Source: an uncultured Fusobacterium sp. (GTDB lineage Bacteria > Fusobacteriota > Fusobacteriia > Fusobacteriales > Fusobacteriaceae). Taken from it: a DNA stretch of 64,000 nt. The DNA lies in NCBI RefSeq assembly GCF_905200055.1, contig NZ_CAJKIS010000004.1, positions 27,144-91,143 on the forward strand. The letters are read 5' to 3'. Position 1 is the stretch's first letter. Each line of letters begins with the position of its first letter. Under the pieces are notes generated by a model that saw nothing but the letters and a program-made list of their open reading frames with translations, was not told the origin of the DNA and did no database searches. Of the stretch, positions 16,067-25,303 are shown piece after piece. The translations under genes and the position numbers were made by a program.

Positions 16067-19000
16067 TATTTAACCTCAACTTCAGTTCCTTTTAAATAAG
16101 CTTCATAATTCTTATCATACATAGCCTCTGCCATTGTTCCTGGCAATCTATATTTTCCCTTTGTTACACTATTAATTTTTACAAAGAAACTCTTTCCTAA
16201 ATGATCATAATTATCAAAAGAGAAGAACCACATTATTCTATCATCTCTAATATCTTCATAATCAATATATGTATCTTCTGTTTTTTCTACTACCCACTTA
16301 GGATAATCTTGATTTAAAGCTCTCAGATTTTCTATCTCCCAACCAGTTGGCAATACTTGAGTTAAAGCTACATTATTTATAGAGAAGTATCTCTCAACAT
16401 CATCACTAGGTAAAACTCTTACCTCTAACCAGAATGATTTTCCACTCTCTAAAGATTTTACAAACTCTTCTGATTGCTCTTTTCCATTTAGATCATAGTA
16501 ATGTCTTTCAAGTTTAATATTTTTAGAGATATTTTCTCCATCATAATTAACAGGAACACCTTCCCAATAGTAGTTAACATATATCTCTTTTCCATTATTA
16601 GCTCTTACTTTTACACTCTTAATATCCTCTGAAAGATTTTCAATATAATCTTTATCACTTGAGATAAACTTTCTAGTTTTTCCATTAATTTCAAGAATAG
16701 CTTTTAACTCATCTTTCTCCTTATTCTCTTTTATCTCTGCCATAGTTAAAAGAGAGTAAGCACTACTTTGAGTAGATAACCATCCTTGAGATTGAAGAAC
16801 TCTTACTATCTCTTTATAAAGATTTTTTTCAATTTTTTCATAGATAGTATAGTAAGCACTTAACACTATTGCTTTGTCTTTAAGTCTTGAACCATAGCTA
16901 CTTGAATAATATTCATAACTTGCTTTAGGAATCTCTATTGAAAGTTTATCCCCTATCTCTCTAGCCATCTTCTCATCACCAGAAAGTTTATATGCAGCTG
17001 CTAAATACCATTGACTTGGAACTAATAGCTTATCTAAATAGTTTTCATACATCAAGTTCATCTCACTGATATCTGGCTCTCCTGCCAATGCCAATAGATA
17101 AAGAGTATAGGCTTTTAAATCTATATCTCCACTATAATTTTTAGCTTGTTGTTTACTAAATCTCAACCATTTCTCATACATATCATTAGGTATATAATAT
17201 CCTCTATCTTTAGCGTTTATTAAAAAATGCCCTACATAGTTAGTTGCCCATAAATTACTATCTGAATCTCCTATCCAATATGAGAAAGATCCATCATATA
17301 ATTGAAATCTTGAAAGTCTAGCAATTCCACTATTAATATTTTTAGTTATCTCTTTCATATCAAAGTTCTTTTCATATGATAATTTTGATATAAACAGTTG
17401 TGGGAAAATACTTGAAGTTGTTTGCTCTACACAACCATAAGGGTATCTAATTAACCATTGTAATCTCTCATCTATTGCTAAAATAGGTGAAGATGATATA
17501 GTTATTCTACTATTCACACTGCCACTTACAAACTCTTTTGGTGTATTGAAATTCTGTTCACTGTCTACACTTTTTACTTCATTAATATAAATATATGGAG
17601 AATTTGAATTTATATCTATCTCTGTTATCTCTTCATAATCATATTTTGAAGAATCCACAGATATTTTTATCTTCTCCACTCCTATTTTATTTGGAACTTT
17701 TATTTTAAAGAATAAAGTTTTCTTCTCTTTATTCTTTAACTCAACTTCTTCTTTTTGAATTTCACCATTGAACTCTAAACTTACTTTTATATCTCCTATT
17801 CCATCTTCTAAAGCAAAAATTTCTACTGGAATAGTCAACTCATCTCCAACTTTTAAACTTCTTGGAATTGAACTATTTAACACAACAGGAGCTTTTACTA
17901 AAATCTCTTTTTCAGCACTTCCATATTTTTCAAAATCAGCACCTACTACCATTACTTTAACAGCTCCCATATAGTTTGGCATTAAGAACTCAACTTCCCC
18001 TTCTCCATTTTCATCTGTAGAAAGTACACCTTTAAACATAACAACAGGCTTAAATCTCTCTGCATCCTCTATTCCTAATTGTTTACTTCTACTTTTATTA
18101 GCCATTAAAGATTCAGCTAAGAAATCTCCACCTCCTGCTTTTAAAACTTGATGTACCTCTCCAAAAGTTTTTCCTATAATCTCATTATAGTTGTCAAAAG
18201 CTGAGATTTGCAGTGCCTCTTTTTGATAGAAATATTTCCAAGGATCTGGAGTTTTAAATCCTGTAATCTCTAATAATCCTTCATCTACAACAGCAACTGT
18301 ATAATCTATTTTACTATTAGCTCTATTTTTTACCTTAACTTTAAAAGTTTCATTTGGTTTTATCTCATCTGGAGCTGAAATATCTATATTTAATTTAGTA
18401 GACTCATCTTTTACCATCAATGGTACTGCTCCATATAATCTCAATGATCTATCATTTGTATAATTTTCATAATCTTGGAACAATGCAACTGTTACATAGG
18501 CATTTGGGAACATTTCCTCGCTAATCTCTACCTCTTCAACATTTTCTATTCCCTCTACATCTTTCCAATATCTTTTCAAAATTTGTCCAGATTTTTCAAT
18601 AGTTACTAAAGCTCTTGCTCCCTTTTCTCCCTCATAATATATCTTTGCTTTATCTCCTATATTGTATTGCTCTCTATCTGCTTTTATTTTTAAGGTATCT
18701 ATTTTTTTGCTAATACTAGAATCTATCCAAGTACTTGCATATAGATTTACCCCTGTCTTTTGTCCTGTTACAAGATCTTCAACCTCAACTAAAATTTCTC
18801 CTGTGCCATTGATTTCACAATCTATTAAATATGGTTTATCTGAAGATATAAACTCTTTTTCAGATATCAAAGTTGTATTACTATCTGTTTTTATTGATTT
18901 CAAGAAACTTCCATAGTCACTATAATCCCACCACCATGAATATTCATTTCTATATATTCTATACTTTAATTTTCTTCCTGCTACCAGTTCCTTTCCATCA

Positions 19001-20922
19001 TTTGTTACAGATATTACTTTAAGATTTAATCTATCTCCACTTTTAATATAATCTCTTCCACTATTTTCAATTCCTATATATGTATCAAATTTTTTCAATA
19101 AAACTTCCTCTATATTAGTTACTGGTCTACCACCAGTTTCTAAAACTCTTGTAACTATTCTTCCAGTTAAATTGATATTTGAAGGAGATATTTTCTCTAT
19201 ATTATATGTAACCTCTCCTCTTCCATCTGCATCCAAAACTCCGTTTTTTTGATCATTATAATAAAAACTATAAGTTGTAGGATCTTTAAATATATAGTTT
19301 TTATATTTCTCAAAAGAAATTTCTTCCTCTCTTACTTCCAATTCACTTGTATACTTCAGATCACTTCCAGGTGCTCCAAAAAGATAATCTGATTTTATAG
19401 CATATTTTAGATTTTTCTCTTGAGCTAGATCAATTTCTTTGGGAACTTTAGTTTCTACTTTTATTTTATAAGGAACTATTGTTTCAACAGGTATATCCTT
19501 TTGAAACTTATCTCCCCCTAACTTAACTTCTACCTTCCATAAACCAGTTTCTGAATCTTGATTAGTTTCAATCTCAAAAGTGTAAAATCCATTTTTACTA
19601 TCTTTTATAACTCTATTCTCAATAAATTTTTCTCCTCTAGGAGTATAAACATTTACCTTTATAGGTTGTCCCTCTGGAAAAGTTTTTTTATCACTTCTAG
19701 CTATAACAGAGAAATATATCTTATCTCCTGGTCTATAAATTCCTCTATCTGTATATAAAAATCCCTTAACTCCCTTACTGCTATAGATTCCATCAACTGC
19801 AAATCCCTCATATGAAAGTTGAGAATCATCAAATTTTAAAATCGATTTTTCCTCTCCTTTTTCACTAAGTAGATAGAAAATCTTATCATTGTTATTAAAA
19901 ATAACCTCTCCATTTTCATCAGTTACTTTCTCTTCTAAAAGTTGATTATTAGTTGTTATAACCTTAACTTTAGCCCCTTTTACTAAAGAATTGTCTGTTA
20001 TATTAAGAACATTTACTACAATACTATCCTTTGTCTTTTGTGCTACTATTGCATTATCTGACAACATAACAACTTTTCCAATCTTTCCATTATTCTCAAA
20101 GAAACTATATTTTTTCCAACTTTCTACATCATCTGGAAACTTGTAATCTATTCCTTTCTCATCAAAAGATAACTCAACTATATAAAATCCTTTTTTATCA
20201 GCTAAATTTCCTAAATCTATCTCTGTTTGAATCCACTTATTTTTTATACTATCAAGAGTATAAGTTTTTTCTAAAATAGTATCTCCTATCTTATAAAACT
20301 CCCCTTGTAAAGCATAGTTAAAAACATTTCCATTTCCTTTAAAATTAAACTCTTGTAAAAATTGTGTTGTATTATTTTCATAGATCTTTTTCAAAGTAAC
20401 ATTGACTTTTTTTACATTAATAGATCTGAAACTTATTCTCTTTTCATTTACCCCAGGCAAAATTATTCCCTCATTTGAAAAAGATATTTTAGGTTCTAAA
20501 TCCTTAAATGACACAATAGTTTTATAATTCTCCTTCAACTTCAAACCATCTTTAGATTTTAACCCCTCTCTTATCTCAACTTCATAAGTATCACCTAAAT
20601 TAAAATCACCAGTAACTACCACTTTATTTTTAATTTTAACTAAAATATATGGAATATCACTATTTACTTTTATATAAGCATTAATATCATTATTAAGATC
20701 TAAATCTTCAGAGAATCTTATCTCTATACTTTTCTTTCCAGATGAAACTGTTGAAACTTCAACTATATTCAAATATTTTTCCTCTTGTTTTACCTCAACC
20801 TTTTCTTTTTCTAATTCAATATTTGAAACTGTATCTTTCTTTTCTTCAATCTTTTCTTGTTCTGCCTCTTTTCCACACCCTAACATCGTAACCAATATCA
20901 AAAATGCCAATAATTTTTTCAT
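16066..20922 (-). CDS. Bacterial alpha-2-macroglobulin lipoprotein (YfhM type) with thioester
   Basis: The 1618 residues are the usual length for YfhM-type bacterial A2M. A lipoprotein-like signal ends at GC (MKKLLAFLILVTMLGC), predicting membrane anchoring. MG domains with the GYFYT/DRGIYRPGDKIYF pattern follow, then the conserved MPNYMGAVKVMVVGAD region and the thioester motif GCVEQ with Cys1164 and Gln1167. An alpha-helical thioester domain surrounds it. The family traps proteases that cut its bait region by covalent attachment. It is 23 bp after recQ and overlaps pbpC. Unlike the thioester-lacking YfaS-like paralogues, the reactive Cys and Gln are intact, so covalent trapping is expected. 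Confidence 0.95.
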   Translation of the reverse strand: MKKLLAFLILVTMLGCGKEAEQEKIEEKKDTVSNIELEKEKVEVKQEEKYLNIVEVSTVSSGKKSIEIRFSEDLDLNNDINAYIKVNSDIPYILVKIKNKVVVTGDFNLGDTYEVEIREGLKSKDGLKLKENYKTIVSFKDLEPKISFSNEGIILPGVNEKRISFRSINVKKVNVTLKKIYENNTTQFLQEFNFKGNGNVFNYALQGEFYKIGDTILEKTYTLDSIKNKWIQTEIDLGNLADKKGFYIVELSFDEKGIDYKFPDDVESWKKYSFFENNGKIGKVVMLSDNAIVAQKTKDSIVVNVLNITDNSLVKGAKVKVITTNNQLLEEKVTDENGEVIFNNNDKIFYLLSEKGEEKSILKFDDSQLSYEGFAVDGIYSSKGVKGFLYTDRGIYRPGDKIYFSVIARSDKKTFPEGQPIKVNVYTPRGEKFIENRVIKDSKNGFYTFEIETNQDSETGLWKVEVKLGGDKFQKDIPVETIVPYKIKVETKVPKEIDLAQEKNLKYAIKSDYLFGAPGSDLKYTSELEVREEEISFEKYKNYIFKDPTTYSFYYNDQKNGVLDADGRGEVTYNIEKISPSNINLTGRIVTRVLETGGRPVTNIEEVLLKKFDTYIGIENSGRDYIKSGDRLNLKVISVTNDGKELVAGRKLKYRIYRNEYSWWWDYSDYGSFLKSIKTDSNTTLISEKEFISSDKPYLIDCEINGTGEILVEVEDLVTGQKTGVNLYASTWIDSSISKKIDTLKIKADREQYNIGDKAKIYYEGEKGARALVTIEKSGQILKRYWKDVEGIENVEEVEISEEMFPNAYVTVALFQDYENYTNDRSLRLYGAVPLMVKDESTKLNIDISAPDEIKPNETFKVKVKNRANSKIDYTVAVVDEGLLEITGFKTPDPWKYFYQKEALQISAFDNYNEIIGKTFGEVHQVLKAGGGDFLAESLMANKSRSKQLGIEDAERFKPVVMFKGVLSTDENGEGEVEFLMPNYMGAVKVMVVGADFEKYGSAEKEILVKAPVVLNSSIPRSLKVGDELTIPVEIFALEDGIGDIKVSLEFNGEIQKEEVELKNKEKKTLFFKIKVPNKIGVEKIKISVDSSKYDYEEITEIDINSNSPYIYINEVKSVDSEQNFNTPKEFVSGSVNSRITISSSPILAIDERLQWLIRYPYGCVEQTTSSIFPQLFISKLSYEKNFDMKEITKNINSGIARLSRFQLYDGSFSYWIGDSDSNLWATNYVGHFLINAKDRGYYIPNDMYEKWLRFSKQQAKNYSGDIDLKAYTLYLLALAGEPDISEMNLMYENYLDKLLVPSQWYLAAAYKLSGDEKMAREIGDKLSIEIPKASYEYYSSSYGSRLKDKAIVLSAYYTIYEKIEKNLYKEIVRVLQSQGWLSTQSSAYSLLTMAEIKENKEKDELKAILEINGKTRKFISSDKDYIENLSEDIKSVKVRANNGKEIYVNYYWEGVPVNYDGENISKNIKLERHYYDLNGKEQSEEFVKSLESGKSFWLEVRVLPSDDVERYFSINNVALTQVLPTGWEIENLRALNQDYPKWVVEKTEDTYIDYEDIRDDRIMWFFSFDNYDHLGKSFFVKINSVTKGKYRLPGTMAEAMYDKNYEAYLKGTEVEVK

Positions 20923-20945
20923 TTTCCCTCCTTGTGTTACTCTTG

Positions 20946-22868
20946 TTATTTCAAAAATATAGTTTTTAAAAGAATATCTCTTAATTTATCATTACTAATT
21001 TTTAGATTAAGCTTTTCTTTTAAATTTTCTATTCTCTGTTCCTCTAAATATTTCTCCTCATTCAAATTATCTCTATGTATAATCTCCATCTCTTCATCAG
21101 AAAATTTATTTATTACCTTTAAAAATTCCTCACCATAATTTTTAAATTTTTGGTTTCCTATACCCCTTATTTTTAACATATCCCATCTATTTTTAGGTTT
21201 CTTCTCTGCTAATTCCATAAGTGTCAAATCTGAAAATACAATATAAGGAGCTACATTCTCTCTTTCAGCAATCTCTCTTCTCAACTGATTTAAGTTTTCA
21301 AATAGTGGATCTTCATAATAATCAAATGTTACTTTCTCATCTATTCTTCTAAAAACAGTTATCTCATTTTTTAAAACTTTTCTAGCCCTCTCATTCAATT
21401 TTAAGACTGGAAAACTTCCTGCACTTTGCTCTAAATATCCATCTGATATTAAGAAATTGATAAACTCCTCTATCCAGTTTATCTCTCTATCTTTTAATAT
21501 TCCAAAAGTTGAAAGTTTATTATACTCTTTTCTATCCATTTTACTATCTGAACGTCCAACTAATATATTAGTCAAAGTTGATATTCCAATACTCTCTTTA
21601 GCTCTACCTATACAAGATAGAACTTTTTGAGCATCAATTGTTAAATCCTCTACATTTTTAAAAGATTTACAGTTGCTACAATTTCCACAATAATTTTTTA
21701 TCCTCTTATCTCCAAAATATTTTAAAATATATTCACGATAACAACTCTCTAAATAAGCATACTCCACCATTATATCTAATTTTATTCTCTTATCTTTTTT
21801 TAAACTATCCTCTGTCTCTTCATTAGAGTCAATTAGATACTCTTGTACTCCTATATCCTCTTCAAAAAACATCAGTATAGCCTCTGCCGGAGCTCCATCT
21901 CTTCCTGCACGTCCTGCCTCTTGATAGTAGCTCTCCATATCCTTAGGAATATTTCTATGTATTACAAATCTCACATTTGACTTGTCTATTCCCATTCCAA
22001 AAGCATTTGTTGCTACCATTATCTTTATTTCATCTTTAATAAACTTCTCTTGGTGTTCTTTTCTCTCTATCTCTTTAAGTCCAGCATGATATTTTCCAAC
22101 ATTATATCCTCTAATATCTTTTAAATATGAATAAAGATTATCTACCTCTTTTCTTGTTGAGGCATATATTATTCCAGATTTCTTAGGATTTTTCTTTAAA
22201 TAATCTACAATCCAAGCCTCTGGTACAACATTTCTCACTACTTTAAAAAATATATTTTCCCTATCAAAGCCAGCTACATATGAGAAAGGTTCTTTCATCT
22301 GAAGTTTATCCTCTATATCTTCTCTTACCTGTGGAGTTGCTGTAGCTGTAAGAGCAAGAATCTGTGGTCTTTTCCCTATTTTTTTTAAAAAGTTTGGTAT
22401 CTCTAGATAACTTTTTCTAAAATCATGTCCCCATTGAGATATACAATGTGCCTCATCTACTGCTACCATTGAGATATCTAGTTTCCCAATAAAAGCTGAA
22501 AATTTCTCATTTTCAAATCTTTCTGGAGCTATATATATTATCTTTACACTGCCACTTTTTATCTTATGAATTGCCTCTATATACTCCTCTTTAGATAGTG
22601 TTGAATTGATGTATACACTTTTTATCCCTAACAATTTTAAACTATCCACCTGATCTTTCATAAGAGAGATCAAAGGAGATATTACAAGGGTTATCCCTCT
22701 AAATAACAGTGCAGGTATCTGATAGCAGATTGATTTTCCTCCCCCTGTACTCATCACCCCTAATGTATCTCTACGTGACAATACAGAGGAGATTATAACC
22801 TTCTGCCCCTCTCTAAAATCATCATATCCATATATCTCTTTTAATAATCTTTTAGCCTCTGTTTTCAT
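20946..22868 (-). CDS. recQ: ATP-dependent DNA helicase RecQ
   Basis: The 640 residues have the helicase core: motif 0 YGYDDFREGQ, Walker A MSTGGGKSICYQ and the DEAH-type VDEAHCISQWGHDFR. The motif VI area (HRNIPKDMESYYQEAGRAGRDG) follows. The RecQ-C zinc site (CxxxxxxYCGNCSNC region, about 385-405) comes next, then a winged helix and an HRDC domain near the end. It unwinds DNA in the RecF recombination pathway. ATG 22866-22868 is preferred over an in-frame TTG five codons upstream because GGTGA sits 6 bp before it. It is the first gene of the recQ - A2M - pbpC - ABC unit, with an extended -10 promoter upstream. Confidence 0.96.
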   Translation of the reverse strand: MKTEAKRLLKEIYGYDDFREGQKVIISSVLSRRDTLGVMSTGGGKSICYQIPALLFRGITLVISPLISLMKDQVDSLKLLGIKSVYINSTLSKEEYIEAIHKIKSGSVKIIYIAPERFENEKFSAFIGKLDISMVAVDEAHCISQWGHDFRKSYLEIPNFLKKIGKRPQILALTATATPQVREDIEDKLQMKEPFSYVAGFDRENIFFKVVRNVVPEAWIVDYLKKNPKKSGIIYASTRKEVDNLYSYLKDIRGYNVGKYHAGLKEIERKEHQEKFIKDEIKIMVATNAFGMGIDKSNVRFVIHRNIPKDMESYYQEAGRAGRDGAPAEAILMFFEEDIGVQEYLIDSNEETEDSLKKDKRIKLDIMVEYAYLESCYREYILKYFGDKRIKNYCGNCSNCKSFKNVEDLTIDAQKVLSCIGRAKESIGISTLTNILVGRSDSKMDRKEYNKLSTFGILKDREINWIEEFINFLISDGYLEQSAGSFPVLKLNERARKVLKNEITVFRRIDEKVTFDYYEDPLFENLNQLRREIAERENVAPYIVFSDLTLMELAEKKPKNRWDMLKIRGIGNQKFKNYGEEFLKVINKFSDEEMEIIHRDNLNEEKYLEEQRIENLKEKLNLKISNDKLRDILLKTIFLK

Positions 22869-22899
22869 TAACTCACCAATCAAATTTTTTGTTATCTCT

Positions 22900-22908
22900 A
22901 TTATACCA
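22900..22908 (-). promoter_or_regulatory. Extended -10 promoter of the recQ operon
   Basis: The minus strand reads TGGTATAAT, a TGn extension with a perfect -10 hexamer, 32 bp before the recQ ATG and downstream of the alcohol dehydrogenase stop. The -35 is weak, as is usual for extended -10 promoters. Confidence 0.6.
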
Positions 22909-22957
22909 TAACCCTAGAAAATATCTTACCATTTATATATCCAATCCATTTATTTTC

Positions 22958-24004
22958 CTATTCCTTCATATCAATGGCTATTTTAATAACTCCATCTTTC
23001 TTATTCTCAAAAATTTCATAAGCTTCCATTATATCTTTAAATTTCATTCTATGAGTAATCAATGGAGTTGCATCTATCTTCTTTTCCTCAATATATTTCA
23101 TTATCTTATCACAATCACAACCATCTACCCCACCAAATTTAATTGTTAAGTTCTTTCCATATATATTTGGTAAAGGCAGTACTTGATCTTTTTCATACAT
23201 AGCCACCAATATAACTGTTGCATTTGGACGAGCTATTTTTAGTGCTAAATCAAAAGTTCTCTCTCCTCCAGCTACTTCAAAAACTCTATCTGCACCTCTT
23301 CCCTCTGTATATTTTAAAATTTCTTTCTCAATATCCTCTTCCAAAGGATTTAAAACTATATCAGCATAACTATTTTTCTTAACTAACTCCAACCTATTTT
23401 CATCAACATCTATTACAATTATCTTTTTAGGGTTATGCAATTTTAAATTTAATAGTGTACAAAGTCCTGTAGGTCCTGCACCTATCACAACTACTGTATC
23501 GTCTTTCTCTATCTCTCCTATCTTACATGCCCAATAACCTGTTGATAATAGATCTCCTGTAAATAGTGCCTCTTCATCTGTTACACTATCTGGTATCTTA
23601 GTTAAGCAATTATCAGCAAAAAGAATACGTGTATACTCTCCTTGTCCTCCATCTATTCTACAACCTAAAGCCCAACCACCATTTTTATCTATACAATTAT
23701 TTACATAACCTTTCTTACAATAGAAACACTCTCCACAAAAAGTTTCACAATTTACTGCAACTCTATCTCCTATATTGAAATTTTTAACCTTTGCTCCCTT
23801 TTCCTCTACTACTCCCACAAATTCATGTCCTAGAACTACACCTTTAACTGCCCTTGGAACAAACCCTCTCTTTATATGGATATCACTTGAACATATAGTT
23901 GTTGTTGTTACTTTTAAAATAACATCTGTATCCTCTATCAATTTAGGTTTCTCACACTCTTTTAATACCAATCTATTAATATCTTCATATACAACTGCTT
24001 TCAT
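22958..24004 (-). CDS. Zinc-dependent medium-chain alcohol dehydrogenase
   Basis: The 348 residues have the full set of MDR features. The catalytic zinc Cys lies in TICSSDIHIKRG (about residue 37), with GHEFVGVVEEKG after it. Structural zinc cysteines are spaced C-x2-C-x2-C-x7-C (CGECFYCKKGYVNNC, with one further Cys upstream). The cofactor-binding GAGPTGLCTLL lies near residue 175. The layout resembles the NADP-type secondary alcohol dehydrogenase / butanediol dehydrogenase / threonine dehydrogenase cluster. The substrate cannot be fixed from sequence reading. In a fermenter, reduction of an aldehyde or ketone to regenerate NAD(P)+ is likely. It stands upstream of recQ but has a promoter between, so it is probably independent. 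Confidence 0.9.
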   Translation of the reverse strand: MKAVVYEDINRLVLKECEKPKLIEDTDVILKVTTTTICSSDIHIKRGFVPRAVKGVVLGHEFVGVVEEKGAKVKNFNIGDRVAVNCETFCGECFYCKKGYVNNCIDKNGGWALGCRIDGGQGEYTRILFADNCLTKIPDSVTDEEALFTGDLLSTGYWACKIGEIEKDDTVVVIGAGPTGLCTLLNLKLHNPKKIIVIDVDENRLELVKKNSYADIVLNPLEEDIEKEILKYTEGRGADRVFEVAGGERTFDLALKIARPNATVILVAMYEKDQVLPLPNIYGKNLTIKFGGVDGCDCDKIMKYIEEKKIDATPLITHRMKFKDIMEAYEIFENKKDGVIKIAIDMKE

Positions 24005-24099
24005 TTTATCCTTCCTTTCTATTTTTTATCTTTTCTTTCATTAATATATATACTCCATATTCTCTATTTTAGCAAGGTTATTAATTTATTTTAAATCTT

Positions 24100-24129
24100 T
24101 TGAATAAAAGAATAAAAACATGATATAAT
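24100..24129 (+). promoter_or_regulatory. mnmH promoter
   Basis: TTGAAT (24100-24105), 18 bp, TATAAT (24124-24129), 32 bp before the start codon. AGGAGG follows at a good distance from the ATG. Confidence 0.6.
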
Positions 24130-24161
24130 ATATATTATTTTATTTTCAGGAGGCTTTAAAA

Positions 24162-25196
24162 ATGAGTAACACCATTACATATAAAGAGGTTTTAGAATTA
24201 GATAATTATATACTTATCGACGTTAGGACACCTAAGGAATTTGCTAGAGAACCAATTATAGGAGCAATAAATATTCCTGTTCTACTAGATGATGAAAGGG
24301 TAACAGTTGGAACTACATATGTTCAACAATCTAAAGAACTTGCTAAAGAGATTGGAATAAACTGTATATCAAAAAGACTTCCTGAAATTTTTAAACAGGT
24401 ACAGGAGCTTTCAAAAAAATATAGAAGACTTGTTTTCTATTGTGCTAGAGGTGGAATGAGAAGTGGTTCTATGTCTGCTCTTTTTGGTTCACTTGGTTAT
24501 AGAGTTTCAAAACTTGAAGGTGGATATAAGGCATATAGAGAGTATATAGCTAAAAATACCCCTATTGCTAATGAAGGATTTAAATATATTGTTTTACATG
24601 GTAGAACAGGAATTGGAAAAACTAAGATTCTTAATAAATTAGAAGAGTTAGGTTATCCTGTTATGGACTTAGAAAAAATGGCTGATCATAAGGGATCTTT
24701 CTTTGGTAATCTATGTGAAAAAAGACAACAAAGTCAAAAAAGATTTGAAAGTGAAATTTTCCATTTCCTTTTAAATAATAAGAAAGGGTATATTCTTGCT
24801 GAAAGTGAAAGTAAAAGAATAGGAGATGCTTATATTCCTGAATCTGTTTATGATTCTCTTGTTTCTGGATATCACTTAATGGCTGATACAACTCTTGAAC
24901 ATAGACTAGAAGTGCTTATGGAAGATTATGCCAATGCCTCAAAAGAGGAGTTAAAAACTTCCCTTACTAAAGTTGGACGTTATGTTTCTAAGAAAAATCT
25001 TGCTAAATATATGGAACTTCTTGAAAATGATAAATTGGTTGAACTTGCTACTGATTTAGTGAAGGAATACTACGATCCTCTTTACCAAAAAAGTATTGAT
25101 AAATATATGTTTAATGAACATATTTTCTACTCAACTACTGATGAGGGGGTAGAAAAGGTTATTGAATTTTTAAAGGCTCATGGATTTGAGAAATAG
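24162..25196 (+). CDS. mnmH: tRNA 2-selenouridine synthase
   Basis: The 344 residues comprise an N-terminal rhodanese domain with active-site Cys94 in CARGGMRSGS and a P-loop domain starting with HGRTGIGKT (about 147-154) that handles the geranyl or selenium transfer chemistry. The pattern DVRTPKEFAREPIIGAINIP is specific to this family (formerly SelU/YbbB). The enzyme replaces sulfur by selenium at the wobble 2-thiouridine of Lys, Glu and Gln tRNAs, using selenophosphate. No selD is in the window, so selenophosphate supply must be encoded elsewhere. It is monocistronic, with its own promoter and a terminator shared with the opposing gene. Confidence 0.95.
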   Translation: MSNTITYKEVLELDNYILIDVRTPKEFAREPIIGAINIPVLLDDERVTVGTTYVQQSKELAKEIGINCISKRLPEIFKQVQELSKKYRRLVFYCARGGMRSGSMSALFGSLGYRVSKLEGGYKAYREYIAKNTPIANEGFKYIVLHGRTGIGKTKILNKLEELGYPVMDLEKMADHKGSFFGNLCEKRQQSQKRFESEIFHFLLNNKKGYILAESESKRIGDAYIPESVYDSLVSGYHLMADTTLEHRLEVLMEDYANASKEELKTSLTKVGRYVSKKNLAKYMELLENDKLVELATDLVKEYYDPLYQKSIDKYMFNEHIFYSTTDEGVEKVIEFLKAHGFEK

Positions 25197-25203
25197 AAAT
25201 CAC

Positions 25204-25249
25204 AAAAAAGAGAGTGACCAACATAAATTTATGTCAGTCACTCTTTTTT
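25204..25249. terminator. Bidirectional terminator between mnmH and the M29 aminopeptidase gene
   Basis: The stem agagtgac / gtcactct is flanked by six A on the left and six T on the right, with an inner palindrome cataaatttatg. U-tracts form on both strands, which fits the convergent genes on either side. Confidence 0.9.
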
Positions 25250-25303
25250 GCATTCCCCTGCCAAGGAACTATATTTTATCACTTTCCAACTTATCAGTAA
25301 AGA

